This document shows positions 28,497 to 38,870 of a DNA stretch of 48,963 nucleotides, one piece after another. The notes under the pieces are model-generated. The model had not been told where the DNA came from. It saw only the letters and a list, made by a program, of their open reading frames with translations, and ran no database searches. The position numbers and the translations under genes were made by a program. Within the stretch, counting starts at the first letter, position 1. Each line of letters opens with the position of its first letter. Source of the stretch: Arsenophonus sp048493715 (GTDB lineage Bacteria > Pseudomonadota > Gammaproteobacteria > Enterobacterales > Enterobacteriaceae); NCBI GenBank assembly GCA_048493715.1, contig JBGDCZ010000018.1, forward strand, positions 1 to 48,963, read 5' to 3'.

Positions 28497-29749
28497 TCAA
28501 AAACGTGTTAAATTATCTCCGTAACCAATCCATTTATAGGTTGTTAATGCATCCAATCCCATCGGACCTCTGGCATGAAGTTTTTGTGTACTTACCGCAA
28601 CCTCTGCACCTAATCCAAATTGCCCACCATCAGTAAATCGTGTATTGGCATTGACATATACAGCTGCAGAATCAACATGCTGCACAAAATAATCAGCTTG
28701 TTGAATTGATTGGGTCAAAATAGTATCAGAATGGGCAGTTCCATAATCCCTAATATGCTTGATGGCGGCATCAATATCTTCAACTACTGCAACGTTAACA
28801 TCAAGTGATAACCATTCATCGCAGTAATTTTCCTCCATCACTTCAACAACCCTTGCCGGCGCCGACTTGAAATAGCTTATCGCATGTTGACTGACATGCA
28901 ATGTCACATTTTGCTCGGCCATTTTCTGCACCAAGAGCGGGAGAAATGTTGCTGTAACACTTTGGTGCACTAATAAAGTTTCTAATGAATTACAAGCGCT
29001 AGGACGCTGAACCTTAGCATTAACAATGATCGGCAGTGCTTTGCTAAAGTCAATATGCTTATCGACATAAATATGACAGACACCAATGCCACCTGTGATC
29101 ACTGGGATGGTTGATTGTTCGCGGCATAATTTATGTAACCCAGCACCACCACGTGGAATCAACACATCCACATAACGATCCATTTTTAGCAATTGAGCAA
29201 CTAATTTTCATCCGGATCATTAATAGCCTGAACTGCTGCTAGCGGAAGATTATTTTGTTGTAGTGCATGCTGAATAACTTTAACTATCGCTTGATTTGTT
29301 TGAGACGTTTCTTTACCATCGCGTAAAATCACCGTATTACCAGTTTTCAAACATAACGATACAACATCGATCGTAACATTCGGACGTGCTTCATAAATAA
29401 CGCCAATCACACCAAGTGGCACACATCGACGTTGTATATTTAAGCCATTATCTAATAAACCACCATCAAGTATACGCCCAACAGGATCAACTAATTGACA
29501 TACCTTTGTTACATCCTCAACAATGGCATCTAATCGCTTAGTAGTCAGCAACAAGCTGTCTTGCATAGCTGTAGTTAAATTGTTGGCTTTCGTAGCAGCC
29601 ATATCTTGAGCATTAGCGGCTAAAATCTCATCACGCTGTTGTCGCAAACAATCAGTGATACTCATCAAGGCACTATTTTTCTGTTTTGTGGTTAGAGCCG
29701 CTAAATACTATGAAGCTTCTTTAGCCGCTTTACCTATTTTTTCCAACAT
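28497..29749 (-). pseudogene. proA: Broken gamma-glutamyl phosphate reductase
   Basis: Second enzyme of proline synthesis. Start MLEKIGKAAKEAS overlaps the proB stop by one base; TAG at codon 14 interrupts it. The following 155 codons are clean (PLGVIGVIYEARPNVTIDV), then a one-base loss in an A-run after DPDE shifts the frame near 29200. The 231-codon 3' part is open (MDRYVDVLIPRGGAGLHKLC, VITGGIGVCHIYVD, QRPSACNSLETLLV with the catalytic Cys, ARGPMGLDALTTYKWIG). The ILRGGKE loop reads ILRDGKE. Two lesions, so recently dead. Confidence 0.93.
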
Positions 29750-30853
29750 CATTTACTCACTATCATATCGTCACGGTGAACAGCAACAGCACCATACTCA
29801 TAACCCAAGATTTGATTAATTTCTTGGGAATGATGCCCTGCAATAAGACGTAAAGCATCACTATTATAATGTGTCACACCATGCGCTAAATCTTTGCTAA
29901 TAATTAAGAACACACACAACATCGCCACGAGAAAAATTACCACTAATTTTCTTTATTCCTTTCGGTAATAATGAACTACCTGTTTATTGGATGGCCAAGG
30001 TAAGCTCCCTTAGACAACAATTTCGCCCGCCAAAGGCGCACCAAAAATCCAACGTTTACGATTTTCCATCAGGGTTTTTAAACGATGAAATTTTGTTCCT
30101 ACTGGTTGACCATCTAGCACATCTGCGATCACATTAGGCTTATTACCTACGGCAATGATCACCTCAATTTCTGCTCGGCCAGCTATGCCTGCTGCTTGCA
30201 GCTTAGTTGCCATTCCACCGGTGCCTAAACCGGTCACGCTATCGCCTGTCATACATCGTAATTCATCGTTAATATCATGCACTTCGCTGATTAGTTGTGC
30301 ATTTGGATTGTGGCGCGGATCGGCCGTATATAGCCCTTCCATATCCGTTAATAATAGTAACTTGTCCGCATCAGCTAGAATAGCAGCCAATGCCGATAAA
30401 TTATCATTATCTCCAACCTTAATTTCGCTTGTCGCGACAGCATCATTTCCATTGATAACAGGAATAATACGATTATCGAGTAACGCTTGTAATGTATCAC
30501 GTGCGTTCAAAAATCGTTCGCGATCTTCAATATCAGCTCGGGTTAATAACATCTGACCAATTATGAATACCATAAATTGAAAACAACCGTTGCCAAAGTT
30601 GGATCAGATGGCTTTGGTCAACCGCGGCGAGTGACTGTTTCGAGGCAATGGTCTCTGGTAATATTGGGTAACCTAAATGCTCTCGACCCGCAGTAATAGC
30701 ACCTGAAGTCACAATCACAATCTGGTGAACTTTTTCATACTGCTGTGCGTATTGTCGCACTAGTTTAACCATACGTGCTTGATCCAAACAACGAGATCCC
30801 CCTGTTAATACACTTGTTCCTAATTTTATTACCAAAGTTTGGCTGTTGTTCAT
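29749..30853 (-). pseudogene. proB: Broken glutamate 5-kinase
   Basis: First enzyme of proline synthesis. N-terminus VIKLGTSVLTGGSRCL and GAITAGREHLGYP are clean to about codon 100; a frameshift near 30560 splits IYGIH from GQMLLTRADIEDRERFLNA. The kinase centre (NGNDAVATSEIKVGDNDNLS, LLLLTDMEGLYTADPRHN) is open to ENRKRWIFGAPLAGEIVV. A stop and shifts then break the PUA domain, which resumes as DLAHGVTHYNSDALRLIAGH and GYEYGAVAVHRDDMI. Operon with proA. Confidence 0.93.
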
Positions 30854-30916
30854 TATGCTTCTGCCATTAAATATCTATAACAATAAAAAGTAGCCATCAG
30901 TTTTATCAAGTAAGAA

Positions 30917-30940
30917 GCGTTATGCCAGTTGGCATAACGC
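30917..30940 (-). terminator. Terminator after crl
   Basis: Perfect 10-base-pair stem GCGTTATGCC / GGCATAACGC with a 4-base loop, 46 bases past the crl stop. Only a weak T-rich tract follows, but stem strength is high. Confidence 0.65.
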
Positions 30941-30986
30941 AATTTTAATGAGAAGTTGATTTTACGATAGCTGCAAACAATGCAAT

Positions 30987-31376
30987 CTATAAATTAATTG
31001 CAACCATTTTTGGGCAAGGCGTTAATGTTAATTCCAATGTATCAAGTGAATCGCTTAAACGTTTATGGAATTCTTGCAGTGTATTTTCAAGAGACTTGAT
31101 AATGGCTGATTTATTAATTGCAATATGTTGCCAATTTCCTGCTTTATCAAACATACCTAATTTATAATGATATACAAATCCATTAAGTTCTCGTCTTAAT
31201 TCCAACCACCATCCCCAAAACTCACGCTTTTCAGGAGCAGTTTTAGCATTAACACAGATCGCCAGACAGTCGAAAAAAAAGACATCATCCTGACATTGAG
31301 ATTCACGGAGATAAGGTCCTAACCTGGTAAAATGCTTCAATAATTTACTTTTAGAATAATTTGAAGTTAAAGCCAT
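30987..31376 (-). CDS. crl: Sigma-S holoenzyme assembly factor Crl
   Basis: Binds RpoS and helps it capture RNA polymerase core, boosting stationary-phase and biofilm genes. 129 residues (E. coli 133). Conserved: LLKHFTRLGPYLREXXC-like start, FFFDCLAICVN, APEKREFWGWWLELR, LGMFDKAGNWQ and LENTLQEFHKRL. Lies between frsA and proB, as in E. coli, and all three neighbours (frsA, proB, proA) are pseudogenes. Intact. rpoS is not in the window. Confidence 0.92.
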   Translation of the reverse strand: MALTSNYSKSKLLKHFTRLGPYLRESQCQDDVFFFDCLAICVNAKTAPEKREFWGWWLELRRELNGFVYHYKLGMFDKAGNWQHIAINKSAIIKSLENTLQEFHKRLSDSLDTLELTLTPCPKMVAINL

Positions 31377-31446
31377 AATAAGGATCTCCTTGTTGTTAAG
31401 CTACCTTTTTAGCAAATAAGGAAAAATAATCAAGTAATCACAATAA

Positions 31447-32670
31447 TTATTCAATTTTGGTTTTCAACCAACTCACTACTGCTGAAAATTTTGATATAGA
31501 GGCTTAACTGGTAACGTCAATAACTTACCTGCAAATGACGAACACACGATAAATAATACGTCTTCCTTGGGACTAAAAACATCATTTTGCCAGTTAACAA
31601 CCATAAACGGTACAGAACAACGACGCCCTAATAATCCCTGATTTTTTAGCGAGTAACAGCTAAGTTCTGAACGTAAAACTGCTTTATATATCTGATAGAA
31701 GCCTAATCGGCTGGCAAAGATATTGATATTCATTACCGGTATACGATCTTGATATTTTTGTTCATTGAGTAAAGTATGAACAATCGGCCCTAAAAACTCT
31801 ACCCCTTTTAAGCGCTTGGGTTCTAAATAAGCTAGTCGCAGAGCGATATTCGCGCCAAAACGTAAGCCAATCAAACCTATTCGAGTATGATCGATCCATG
31901 GAATATTAGCCAGTTGATTAAGCACCTGTTGATGCAGTGCACTGGTATCTTGGGAAAGTTTATATTTAATAGAATAACCAATTGATGGCATATACAGTGT
32001 TAACATAGCAAAACCATGAGGTGCTAAATACTCGTTGAAAAGGCGATAGTAATCTAGCTGTAAACTATCTAATGTGCCGCAAACCAAAATAGGGGATACG
32101 GACCTTGGTTGGTATCAGAAATGTAAAAAACCAATCACCTCTTTTTTACCACCTTCTATTTAAAAGCAATTTTTTCAAGCGAAAATCGGTCAATTGTGCT
32201 GCAGTTTCATAAGCCTTGTTCGTCAAGATTATCACCTTTAAGATGGGGAGTAAGTGGCAATACTATATAAAATTAGCTGCCCGTAACCAAGCTTCACTAA
32301 CAGCTATTTTTGTTGGTAATTCAATAGCTTTTTTCTGCCAGACCATTGCCTGTTGTGACCATTCATAAGCCCAATTTCCTGGCTGATAACCAATTACGGT
32401 ATCAAGTAAACTTTCACAACTACGAACACGATTATTTGCCGCGATTCAACTCAATACCTCTTCAATCTCCAACCCAGCAGTGCCGCGCCAAATCCATATT
32501 AGCCGGTTAATCACACGATAACAGCTAACATAACTCGTCCCTTAAAATGTTGAGCTATTTTTCAATAAATGGGTTTTAGGCACACTATAGGTAACTAGTT
32601 ATATAGGTCTCAGTTTGTTTCAGTTTTGATTTAGGCTTAAACAACTTTTCTGACAGATTTTTTCATTCAT
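31447..32670 (-). pseudogene. frsA: Broken FrsA/YafA esterase-like protein
   Basis: FrsA is an alpha/beta-hydrolase-fold protein reported to bind glucose-specific EIIA and influence fermentation/respiration balance. N-terminal half is heavily decayed: NLSEKLFKPKSK, IGYQPGNWAYEWSQQAMVWQ and AYETAAQ appear in different frames with many stops. The 203-codon part 31476-32087 is clean (LDSLQLDYYRLFNEYLAPHG, GLRFGANIALRLAYLEPKR, NQGLLGRRCSVPFM). A final frameshift separates SAVVSWLKTKIE. The gpt-frsA-crl order matches E. coli. Confidence 0.92.
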
Positions 32671-32702
32671 ATTTACTTTATTTGGTTAAAAACTTCAGCA
32701 TT

Positions 32703-32727
32703 GAAAAAGGGATGCAATTAGCATCCC
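32703..32727 (-). terminator. Terminator of gpt
   Basis: GGGATGC / GCATCCC stem (32709-32715 with 32721-32727), 5-base loop and TTTTTC on the minus strand. Confidence 0.85.
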
Positions 32728-32780
32728 CTATATCATATACTTCGTTTCTGTAATTAAAGCGAAATAAATAAAGAAAATAA

Positions 32781-33212
32781 TTATTGCTGCTCACAAAGTG
32801 GCTTAACAAAAACCTCTTTTGCCATATCCCATGGCTGTTCTATCCAGGTATTTTGCTCTATATCAATAACATAATCATCAACCAATGGACGTCCGGTGGG
32901 TTTAGCAAAAATAGTTACAAAATAGCCTCTGGGATACATATCTCTGATAGCTTGAGCTGTCCCTCCGGTATCGACTAAATCGTCGACCATAATATAACCT
33001 TCACCATAACCTGCCGCTCGCTTAATAACATTAAGGTCTCTCTGTCTATTATGGTCGTAACTTGAAATGCAGACGGTATCGATATAGTGTAGACCTAATT
33101 CATGAGCAAAAATAGCACTTGGGACAAGCCCACCTCGACTAACAGCAATAATGCCTCTCCATTGGCTGGCAGGTAATAAGCGTTGTGCCAAAGTACCGAC
33201 ATGCATTTGCAT
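32781..33212 (-). CDS. gpt: Xanthine phosphoribosyltransferase Gpt, frameshifted at its N-terminus
   Basis: Salvages xanthine and guanine with PRPP at the inner membrane. The 143-codon frame holds all of the enzyme beyond residue 12: GIIAVSRGGLVPSAI, ISSYDHN, and the PRPP loop VDDLVDTGGTA. The normal start, MSEKYIVTWDM, is present at 33246 but one extra base near 33213 (in an ATGCATGCAAATGCATG stretch) puts it out of frame. Translation could restart at ATG 33212, preceded by GGGA, giving a protein lacking the first beta strand. So it is either a new pseudogene, a leaky gene or a sequencing error. The original gene spans 32781-33246. Confidence 0.8.
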   Translation of the reverse strand: MQMHVGTLAQRLLPASQWRGIIAVSRGGLVPSAIFAHELGLHYIDTVCISSYDHNRQRDLNVIKRAAGYGEGYIMVDDLVDTGGTAQAIRDMYPRGYFVTIFAKPTGRPLVDDYVIDIEQNTWIEQPWDMAKEVFVKPLCEQQ

Positions 33213-33481
33213 GCATATCCCATGTTACGATGTATTTTTCACTCATAAAATTTTGATCACAACGACTAGAGACTATTTTTAGAAAAGCATATTAGTGGAA
33301 AAAATATTGCGCGGGATTATAGTGAGTTGTAACCGTAAAAACCAGAGATTAATTAATATTGTCACAATTAACTAAAGGAATAGATGCCAGAAGGTGATAT
33401 TCTGAACCAACAGCATATATGATATTTGACTACGAAATTGATTAGCAGTCTTAATAATATAGTAGTAACAGGAGATAAAAC

Positions 33482-34857
33482 GTGTACGAACTTTCACCAC
33501 AACCGCTTTGGGGTATTTTTGCACAAATTTGTGCAATTCCTCATCCCTCTGATCATGAAGAGGCTCTTGCTTGCTATATCGTCAAATGGGCAGAGAAAAA
33601 AAGCTTAGTGTTGAACGCGATAAAGTTGGTGATATTCTTATTCGTAAGCCTGCAACACCCGGCATGGAAAATCTCCGCCCTGTTGTCCTTCAAGCCCATT
33701 TGGATATGGTGCCACAAAAAAACAGTGATGCTCAGCATGATTTTACTCAAGATCCTATCCGTCCCTATTATAGATAATGGATGGGTAAAAGCTCGAGGTA
33801 CCACATTAGGTGTAGATAATGGCATCGGTATGGATTCCGCCTTAACCATACTTGCTGATGAAAATGTTAAACATGGACCAATAGAAGTTTTACTTACCAT
33901 GACGAAAGAAACCGGTATGGTTGGTGCTTTTGGCTTACAGCCAAATTGGTTACAGGCTGATATTCTGATCAATACCGATTCCGAAGAAGAAGGTCAGATT
34001 TACATGGGTTGCGCAGGTGGTGTTGATTTTACCACCACTTTTGCTTTGACTAGAGAAGCAATTCCAACAAATCATAAAGTTTTCAAAATAACACTTAAAG
34101 ATTTAACTGGCGGTCATTCCGGTGGTGATATTCATTTAGGATTAGCCAATGCCAATAAACTATTAGCACGTTTTCTAGCAGCCCATGTCAATGGGCTACA
34201 ATTAAAACTCATTCACATTGAAGGGAGTACTCTACGTAATGCGATCCCACGTGAGAGTCATGCGATTATTGCAGTACCTATCTCAGTAGCAACTAATTTT
34301 TAACTAGTAAAAATCATTATCTGGCAGTACTGAAATCTGAATTTGTGGCGATTGAAAAAAATTTAGTCATTACCCTTGATGAAACCACAACGGAACTATT
34401 AGCGTTAACAGCTGATTGTCAATCTCGATTATTACATTTTCTTAATGCTGCCCCTAATGGTGTTATTCGTATGAGTGACGATATAAAAGATGTTGTTAAA
34501 ACTTCACTCAATACCGGCGTTGTTAATATGGATGAAGAAAAGGCAGAAATTATTTTTTTAATTCGTTCATTAATCGAAACGGGCAAAGATTATGTAGTTA
34601 ACATGTTGATATCATTATCAATACTTGCCGGCGCTAAATTTGAACACAAAGGCAGTTATCCTGGTTGGAAACCCGATCCGAAATCACCAATCATGGAGCT
34701 GGTTAGCAACACCTATCAACAATTATTTGGCAAAACACCGCAGATCATGGTGATCCATGGCGCCCACTCACCTGATGAACGAGTTAATATTAAAAGTGCC
34801 AGTAAATATTGGCAGCTGTTAACATCAGTGCTCAAATCAATACCTGAAAAAAGTTAG
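33482..34857 (+). pseudogene. pepD: Broken aminoacyl-histidine dipeptidase PepD
   Basis: M20-family metallodipeptidase. Start GTG (YELSPQPLWGIFAQI). A frameshift near 33600 and an opposite one near 33775 leave about 58 codons out of frame inside an open 273-codon frame; the true sequence there (VERDKVGDILIRKPAT, VVLQAHLDMVPQ) reads in the next frame. TMTKETGM replaces the catalytic TMTEEAGM, turning one active-site Glu to Lys. A third shift in a T-run gives a stop at 34303. Near the end, MVIHGAHSPDE lacks about 30 residues around the family's AGLECG segment. Dead. Divergent from gpt, as in E. coli. Confidence 0.94.
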
Positions 34858-34864
34858 CAACACT

Positions 34865-34890
34865 AGCAGGCTAGGTGTCACTAGCCTGCT
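34865..34890. terminator. Hairpin between converging pepD and dinB remnants
   Basis: Perfect 10-base-pair stem AGCAGGCTAG / CTAGCCTGCT with a 6-base loop, in the 35 bases between the two stop codons. No T-run on either side, so possibly a bidirectional terminator that has lost its tract. Confidence 0.5.
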
Positions 34891-34892
34891 GT

Positions 34893-35941
34893 TCACCAGT
34901 TCAATATTAACTGTTTTTCTAACTGTGGATTTTGTAAAGTGACATGTAGTCCGACTAATCTAACACCACGATCGGCTCGTCTTTGCTGCCAAACTTGTTG
35001 TGCTATTTTGATAAGATCAACTTTACTTAAGATTGGATAACTATGCTCTTGAGTAGTTAATTGAAAATCTGCAAATTTCATCTTAACACCTTGACTCGCA
35101 ATATAAAGTTCTGGTTTAATTTTTGCCAATCGACTCTCAAACTCAAGATATAGTTGTTCAATAATTGCCATACAATCATCCCAGCGATTTATATCATTAG
35201 CGACGGTACGCTCTACGCCAACTGATTTGCGTAAACGTTCATTATTGATCTGGCGCTCATCTACCCCATGACTACGTGCCCATAAAATTTGGCCAAACTT
35301 ACCCAATTCTTTCACTAATGTAATCAAATTGTTGTATATCGCCACAGGTCTCCAATCCCATTTTCTGCAACCGTTGCACAGTAACTCTACCAATTCCTGG
35401 AATTTTTTTAATGGTAATCACTAATAAAATTAACCACTTGCTCAGGCATAATAACATATTGCCCATTGGGTTTATTCATACCAGAGGCAATCTTAGAGAG
35501 AAATTTAACCGGGGCGATACCAGCTGATGCGGTAAGCGATAATTCATTGTAAATCCTCTGTCTGATCGCATTGGCTATCAAAGTGGCAGACCCATGATAA
35601 TGGGGACTATTTGTCACATCAAGATAAGCTTCATCTAAAGAAACCAGTTCAACTAATTAAGTAAAATCATGAAAAATTTGCCGTATCTGACATGATATTT
35701 CTTTATATAAAGACGTACGACCTGGGATAATTTTCAACTGTGGGCAACGTTTGAGTGCCAGAGCTGTAGAAATTGCACTATGGACGCCATAACGACGAGC
35801 CAAATAATTGGCTGTACTAATTACTCCACAACTATCAGCTCTACCGCCAATCGCTAGCGGTATATTGCGTAGAGAAGGATTGTCACTCATCTCAATAGCT
35901 GCATAAAAACAATCCATATCCATATGGATAATTTTGCGCAC
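34893..35941 (-). pseudogene. dinB: Broken DNA polymerase IV
   Basis: Y-family error-prone polymerase. GTG start with GGAG upstream. MDMDCFYAAIEM and RRYGVHSAIS are clean, then TAA at 35657 interrupts in frame; SLDEAYLDVT with the catalytic Asp-Glu follows. ASAGIAPVKFLSKIASGMNKPNGQ is clean to about 35408, where a frameshift breaks the helix-hairpin-helix/thumb region. The little-finger domain (RLRKSVGVERTVAND, VKMKFADFQLTTQEH, RGVRLVGLHVTL) is open to the normal end. A LexA box remains upstream. Confidence 0.94.
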
Positions 35942-35956
35942 GCCCTCTCCTAATAG

Positions 35957-35976
35957 TACTGTTTAAATAAACAGTA
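35957..35976 (-). promoter_or_regulatory. LexA box upstream of dead dinB
   Basis: Palindrome TACTG-N10-CAGTA with an internal CTGT/ACAG core, followed on the plus side by TATAAT-like sequence. It matches the recA operator in layout and lies 16 bases upstream of the dinB start. A regulatory site surviving its gene. Confidence 0.85.
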
Positions 35977-36104
35977 TAATGCTGATTTTATCAATGGTAA
36001 ATAAAAAATTTGATTAAAATAACAACTCAACAATAGGATTATGGCCATAAAATACTTTATTAAAATAGAGTATTATTTTTTATTAGATTAAATAATGTTC
36101 CTCG

Positions 36105-37172
36105 TTAGAAAGAATGATAACCTGTTTGAGATAATTGATAAGGATTACCTGGTACATATTTTAATATGCCATTTTTAGTATTAATACTAATTGTTAATAA
36201 AGTTTGCCAACGCTCAGTATCTGGTTGCGAACTGTCAGGCAAAAAACAAATTGGTGATTGCTCACCTTCAGGGCCACATATTGCACCCACGCGTGCTATA
36301 ATGCTTTTATTTTTTCATATTACTAGATACGCTTTTTAGATGTTCATAACGTTTATAACGTAGTATCATCAGTAGTACCTTCCCCCGCAACCAATTCAGA
36401 CGCTAGAAAATGATTAGTATGAAGTAACCAATTATTTTGTTGTGGGTAAACAATCGCTGGTCGAAATGGACTTAACTCAATACTTACTGCTCGGCAGCGT
36501 GATGGCAGAATACACTTAATACTGAAGATGCACTTACTTGTGCAGAAAATGCTAAAGCGATAGCCTATTCTATGGTTGTTGCTTCTTCTAATATCCGGCG
36601 AGAGACAGCATGTACAGGTACACGACCAGAATCATTGTCATTTGTATGATGTAAGATATTAAAATGTAAACCTAAGCCGGCACTGTTAACACCAATTTTA
36701 CCTAACATGCCAAATTCAGTAAAAAGCTTAAATTGCATCCCTTTTCTATTCTGTAATTGAATCATCAATCCATTAGGCGCTAAAACATCGTGCCAATCCC
36801 AAGTTTGTATGGTTTGTGGCATATCAATATCAGCAGCTGCATAAATTGCGGTAAAGCACTCACTCGAATAGGATGTTGACTTTGTCGATAAAATTTCAGT
36901 TCGTGCATTTAAACTTGCCAGGTACCAAACCGGCAGATCAGCTCCCAGAGCTATTGCTTCAATTTCACTAGCTAAATCCGGACACCAATACTCCAGAGCA
37001 GACAAACTATTTTCTCCAATTGTTCTCACCTGAACACCAGTTATACCAATACGAGAAAAAAATCTAAATAAAGCATAACTGTCTGTTTTATTTTAGGCGC
37101 CCAATATTCTCCAATCTGTTTTCCTCGACAAAAAGGATCTTTTACCGCATTATTAAACATATAAACTTTCAT
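36105..37172 (-). pseudogene. Broken C45-family acyltransferase/hydrolase-like gene
   Basis: Resembles the Ntn-hydrolase family of acyl-CoA:6-aminopenicillanic acid acyltransferases (peptidase C45), which self-cleave at a cysteine. Start MKVYMFNNAVKDPFCRG; a T-run near 37060 shifts the frame. The 154-codon core has the family's WYLASLNARTEI, the candidate nucleophile in SSECFTAIYAAAD, QTWDWHDVL and INSAGLGLHFN-like VNSAGLGLHFN. Then TAG, and a decayed stretch leads to ICGPEGEQSPICF and a C-terminal end at 36105. Substrate cannot be told. Not functional. Confidence 0.7.
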
Positions 37173-37273
37173 GATTAATAGCCTTTTTAATTAAAAAAAT
37201 AATTTAAGTAATAGTGATTATTACTATTTAATTTAAAAATTTAATAATATTATTTTACTATTATCATAAGCCA

Positions 37274-37337
37274 ATAAGTCCATAAGTCCATAAGTCCATA
37301 AGTCCATAAGTCCATAAGTCCATAAGTCCATAAGTCC
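37274..37337. repeat. Octanucleotide tandem repeat, 8 copies of ATAAGTCC
   Basis: Eight perfect head-to-tail copies of ATAAGTCC, with imperfect partial units on both sides (ATAAGCCA near 37265, ATAAGTCT near 37350). The only simple tandem array seen in the window. It stands in non-coding DNA between two pseudogenes. Period 8 is not a multiple of three. Confidence 0.97.
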
Positions 37338-37936
37338 ATCTAGAACTTTATAAGTCTAATATCCTATTATTTAATATTCAGCGATAGTTATTTTTAATAT
37401 TAATTAAAATAAATTTAAATTAAAAATAACAGAATATAAAAAGAATTTTTTTGTAATTTATTATTAGGCTTTATTAAAGAATAATTTATAATTATAATTT
37501 TTAACATCTTTTACAAACAACTAAAGTAAAAATTTTCAATAAATATAATATAGAGCATATAAAAAGTTAGGCTATACTCATATAGTCCATATGATGAAAT
37601 AAGCTTATTCCACTAATCTTTAATATTTTGTGATAATATTGTTACTAACTTTACCAAACAAATAATAAACTCCATTACAGTGACTTATCATTGTAAACAT
37701 AAGGTAATTATAAATAATATATATTTTCTATTTAACAATAGAAAATATTATCCAACTAGTAAATTATTTACAATGTTTAATTATAAGTAAAAATAAATAA
37801 TTTTATAACTAACATAACGCTAAGTTATATTTTTTAATTACGATAAAAAATAATAAAAATATGCTATATTAATTTATATTTAATATTCTATTTTAAAAAT
37901 AAAATTAATTTACGATATTTTTCATACACACAGCTT
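37338..37936. other. Very AT-rich non-coding region
   Basis: About 600 bases of A/T-runs after the repeat array with no open frame of note and no RNA gene recognised. Probably decayed intergenic DNA and the promoter area of the glycerophosphodiesterase remnant. Confidence 0.6.
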
Positions 37937-37948
37937 ATGGAGAAAAGA

Positions 37949-38802
37949 ATGCATAAAAGTATAACCGCAGCATTACTTTTACTTTGTTCAGTCACATCCT
38001 TGGCAAATTCACCGAAAATCATTGCTCACCGTGGAGGAACTGCTGACGCCCCGGAAAATACCATTTATGATATTGACCAGGCATTCAAAAACGGTGCAGA
38101 TAAAATATGGATCACCGTGCACCTTTCCAGTGATAAAGTGCCGGTATTATATCGCCTTTCCGATGTAAATACGCAACCAATAAAAGTGGCCAAATTTCCT
38201 CTTACCGTGCACAGCAACTTATGAAGGCCAATGCTGGTTACCGTTTTGGTTCCCGCCATAACCATCTTTATTGTAATAAAGGTATTGTCATTCCCACATT
38301 GAAACAAGTTTTGAAAAAATTTCCAGCGACCTTCCTCTATATCGATCTGAAATCTCCTGACGCCGATCCTTACGAACAAGCACAAGCGATTGAAAAGGTG
38401 TTAAAAGAAGAAAAAGCCTTTCGACACACTCGTTTTTATTCCACCTAATGAAGCCTTCTTAAATGCCTTATCTGATCATATATTGCGTTTCAAAAGTCGT
38501 GATGAAACACGTGATATCTTGGCTAACATTACCATGAACCACAAGTGTTTGATTGATAAAAAAATCAATACACCTCGTTGGTGTGGGTTAGAATTACGAC
38601 ATAAAGTAGAAGTTGTGGAAAATATACCCTCGGTGAAGCCCGTTCATTTTCCGAGCTGATTTGGGATCATGAGGCAATAGGATGTTTTCGCGCCAGTAGT
38701 GGTGCGCATATTGTTCTATTTGGCATAAAAGATGAAGCTGATTATAAACTGGCCAAAGAGCTAGGTACAGATGAGGTTATGGTAGATTCACAAATATTTT
38801 AA
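37949..38802 (+). pseudogene. Broken periplasmic glycerophosphodiester phosphodiesterase
   Basis: GDPD-family enzyme releasing glycerol 3-phosphate. Signal peptide MHKSITAALLLLCSVTSLA; GGAGAAAAG marks this ATG rather than the one 12 bases earlier. IIAHRGGTADAPENT carries the catalytic HRG. Where the family has E-x-D and H-D, this reads WITVHLSS and VLYRLSDV, so active-site residues are gone. A frameshift near 38220 joins to PTLKQVLKKFPATFLYIDLKS, with further shifts and stops to EVMVDSQIF. It is shorter than GlpQ and may be another GDPD subgroup. Dead. Confidence 0.8.
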
Positions 38803-38835
38803 AGATATAAGATAATAAAAAATCAATATATCAAT

Positions 38836-38868
38836 AATCTCGTTATTACTATCAATAACGAGATTTTT
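38836..38868 (+). terminator. Terminator between the phosphodiesterase remnant and nqrM
   Basis: Perfect 12-base-pair stem AATCTCGTTATT / AATAACGAGATT with 6-base loop, then a T-run on the plus strand. It may also end the nqr operon on the minus strand, where no T-run follows. Confidence 0.8.
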
Positions 38869-38870
38869 TA

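Noticed and set aside
37274..37337. CRISPR array
   Set aside because: Units are 8 bases, contiguous, with no spacers and no cas genes nearby.
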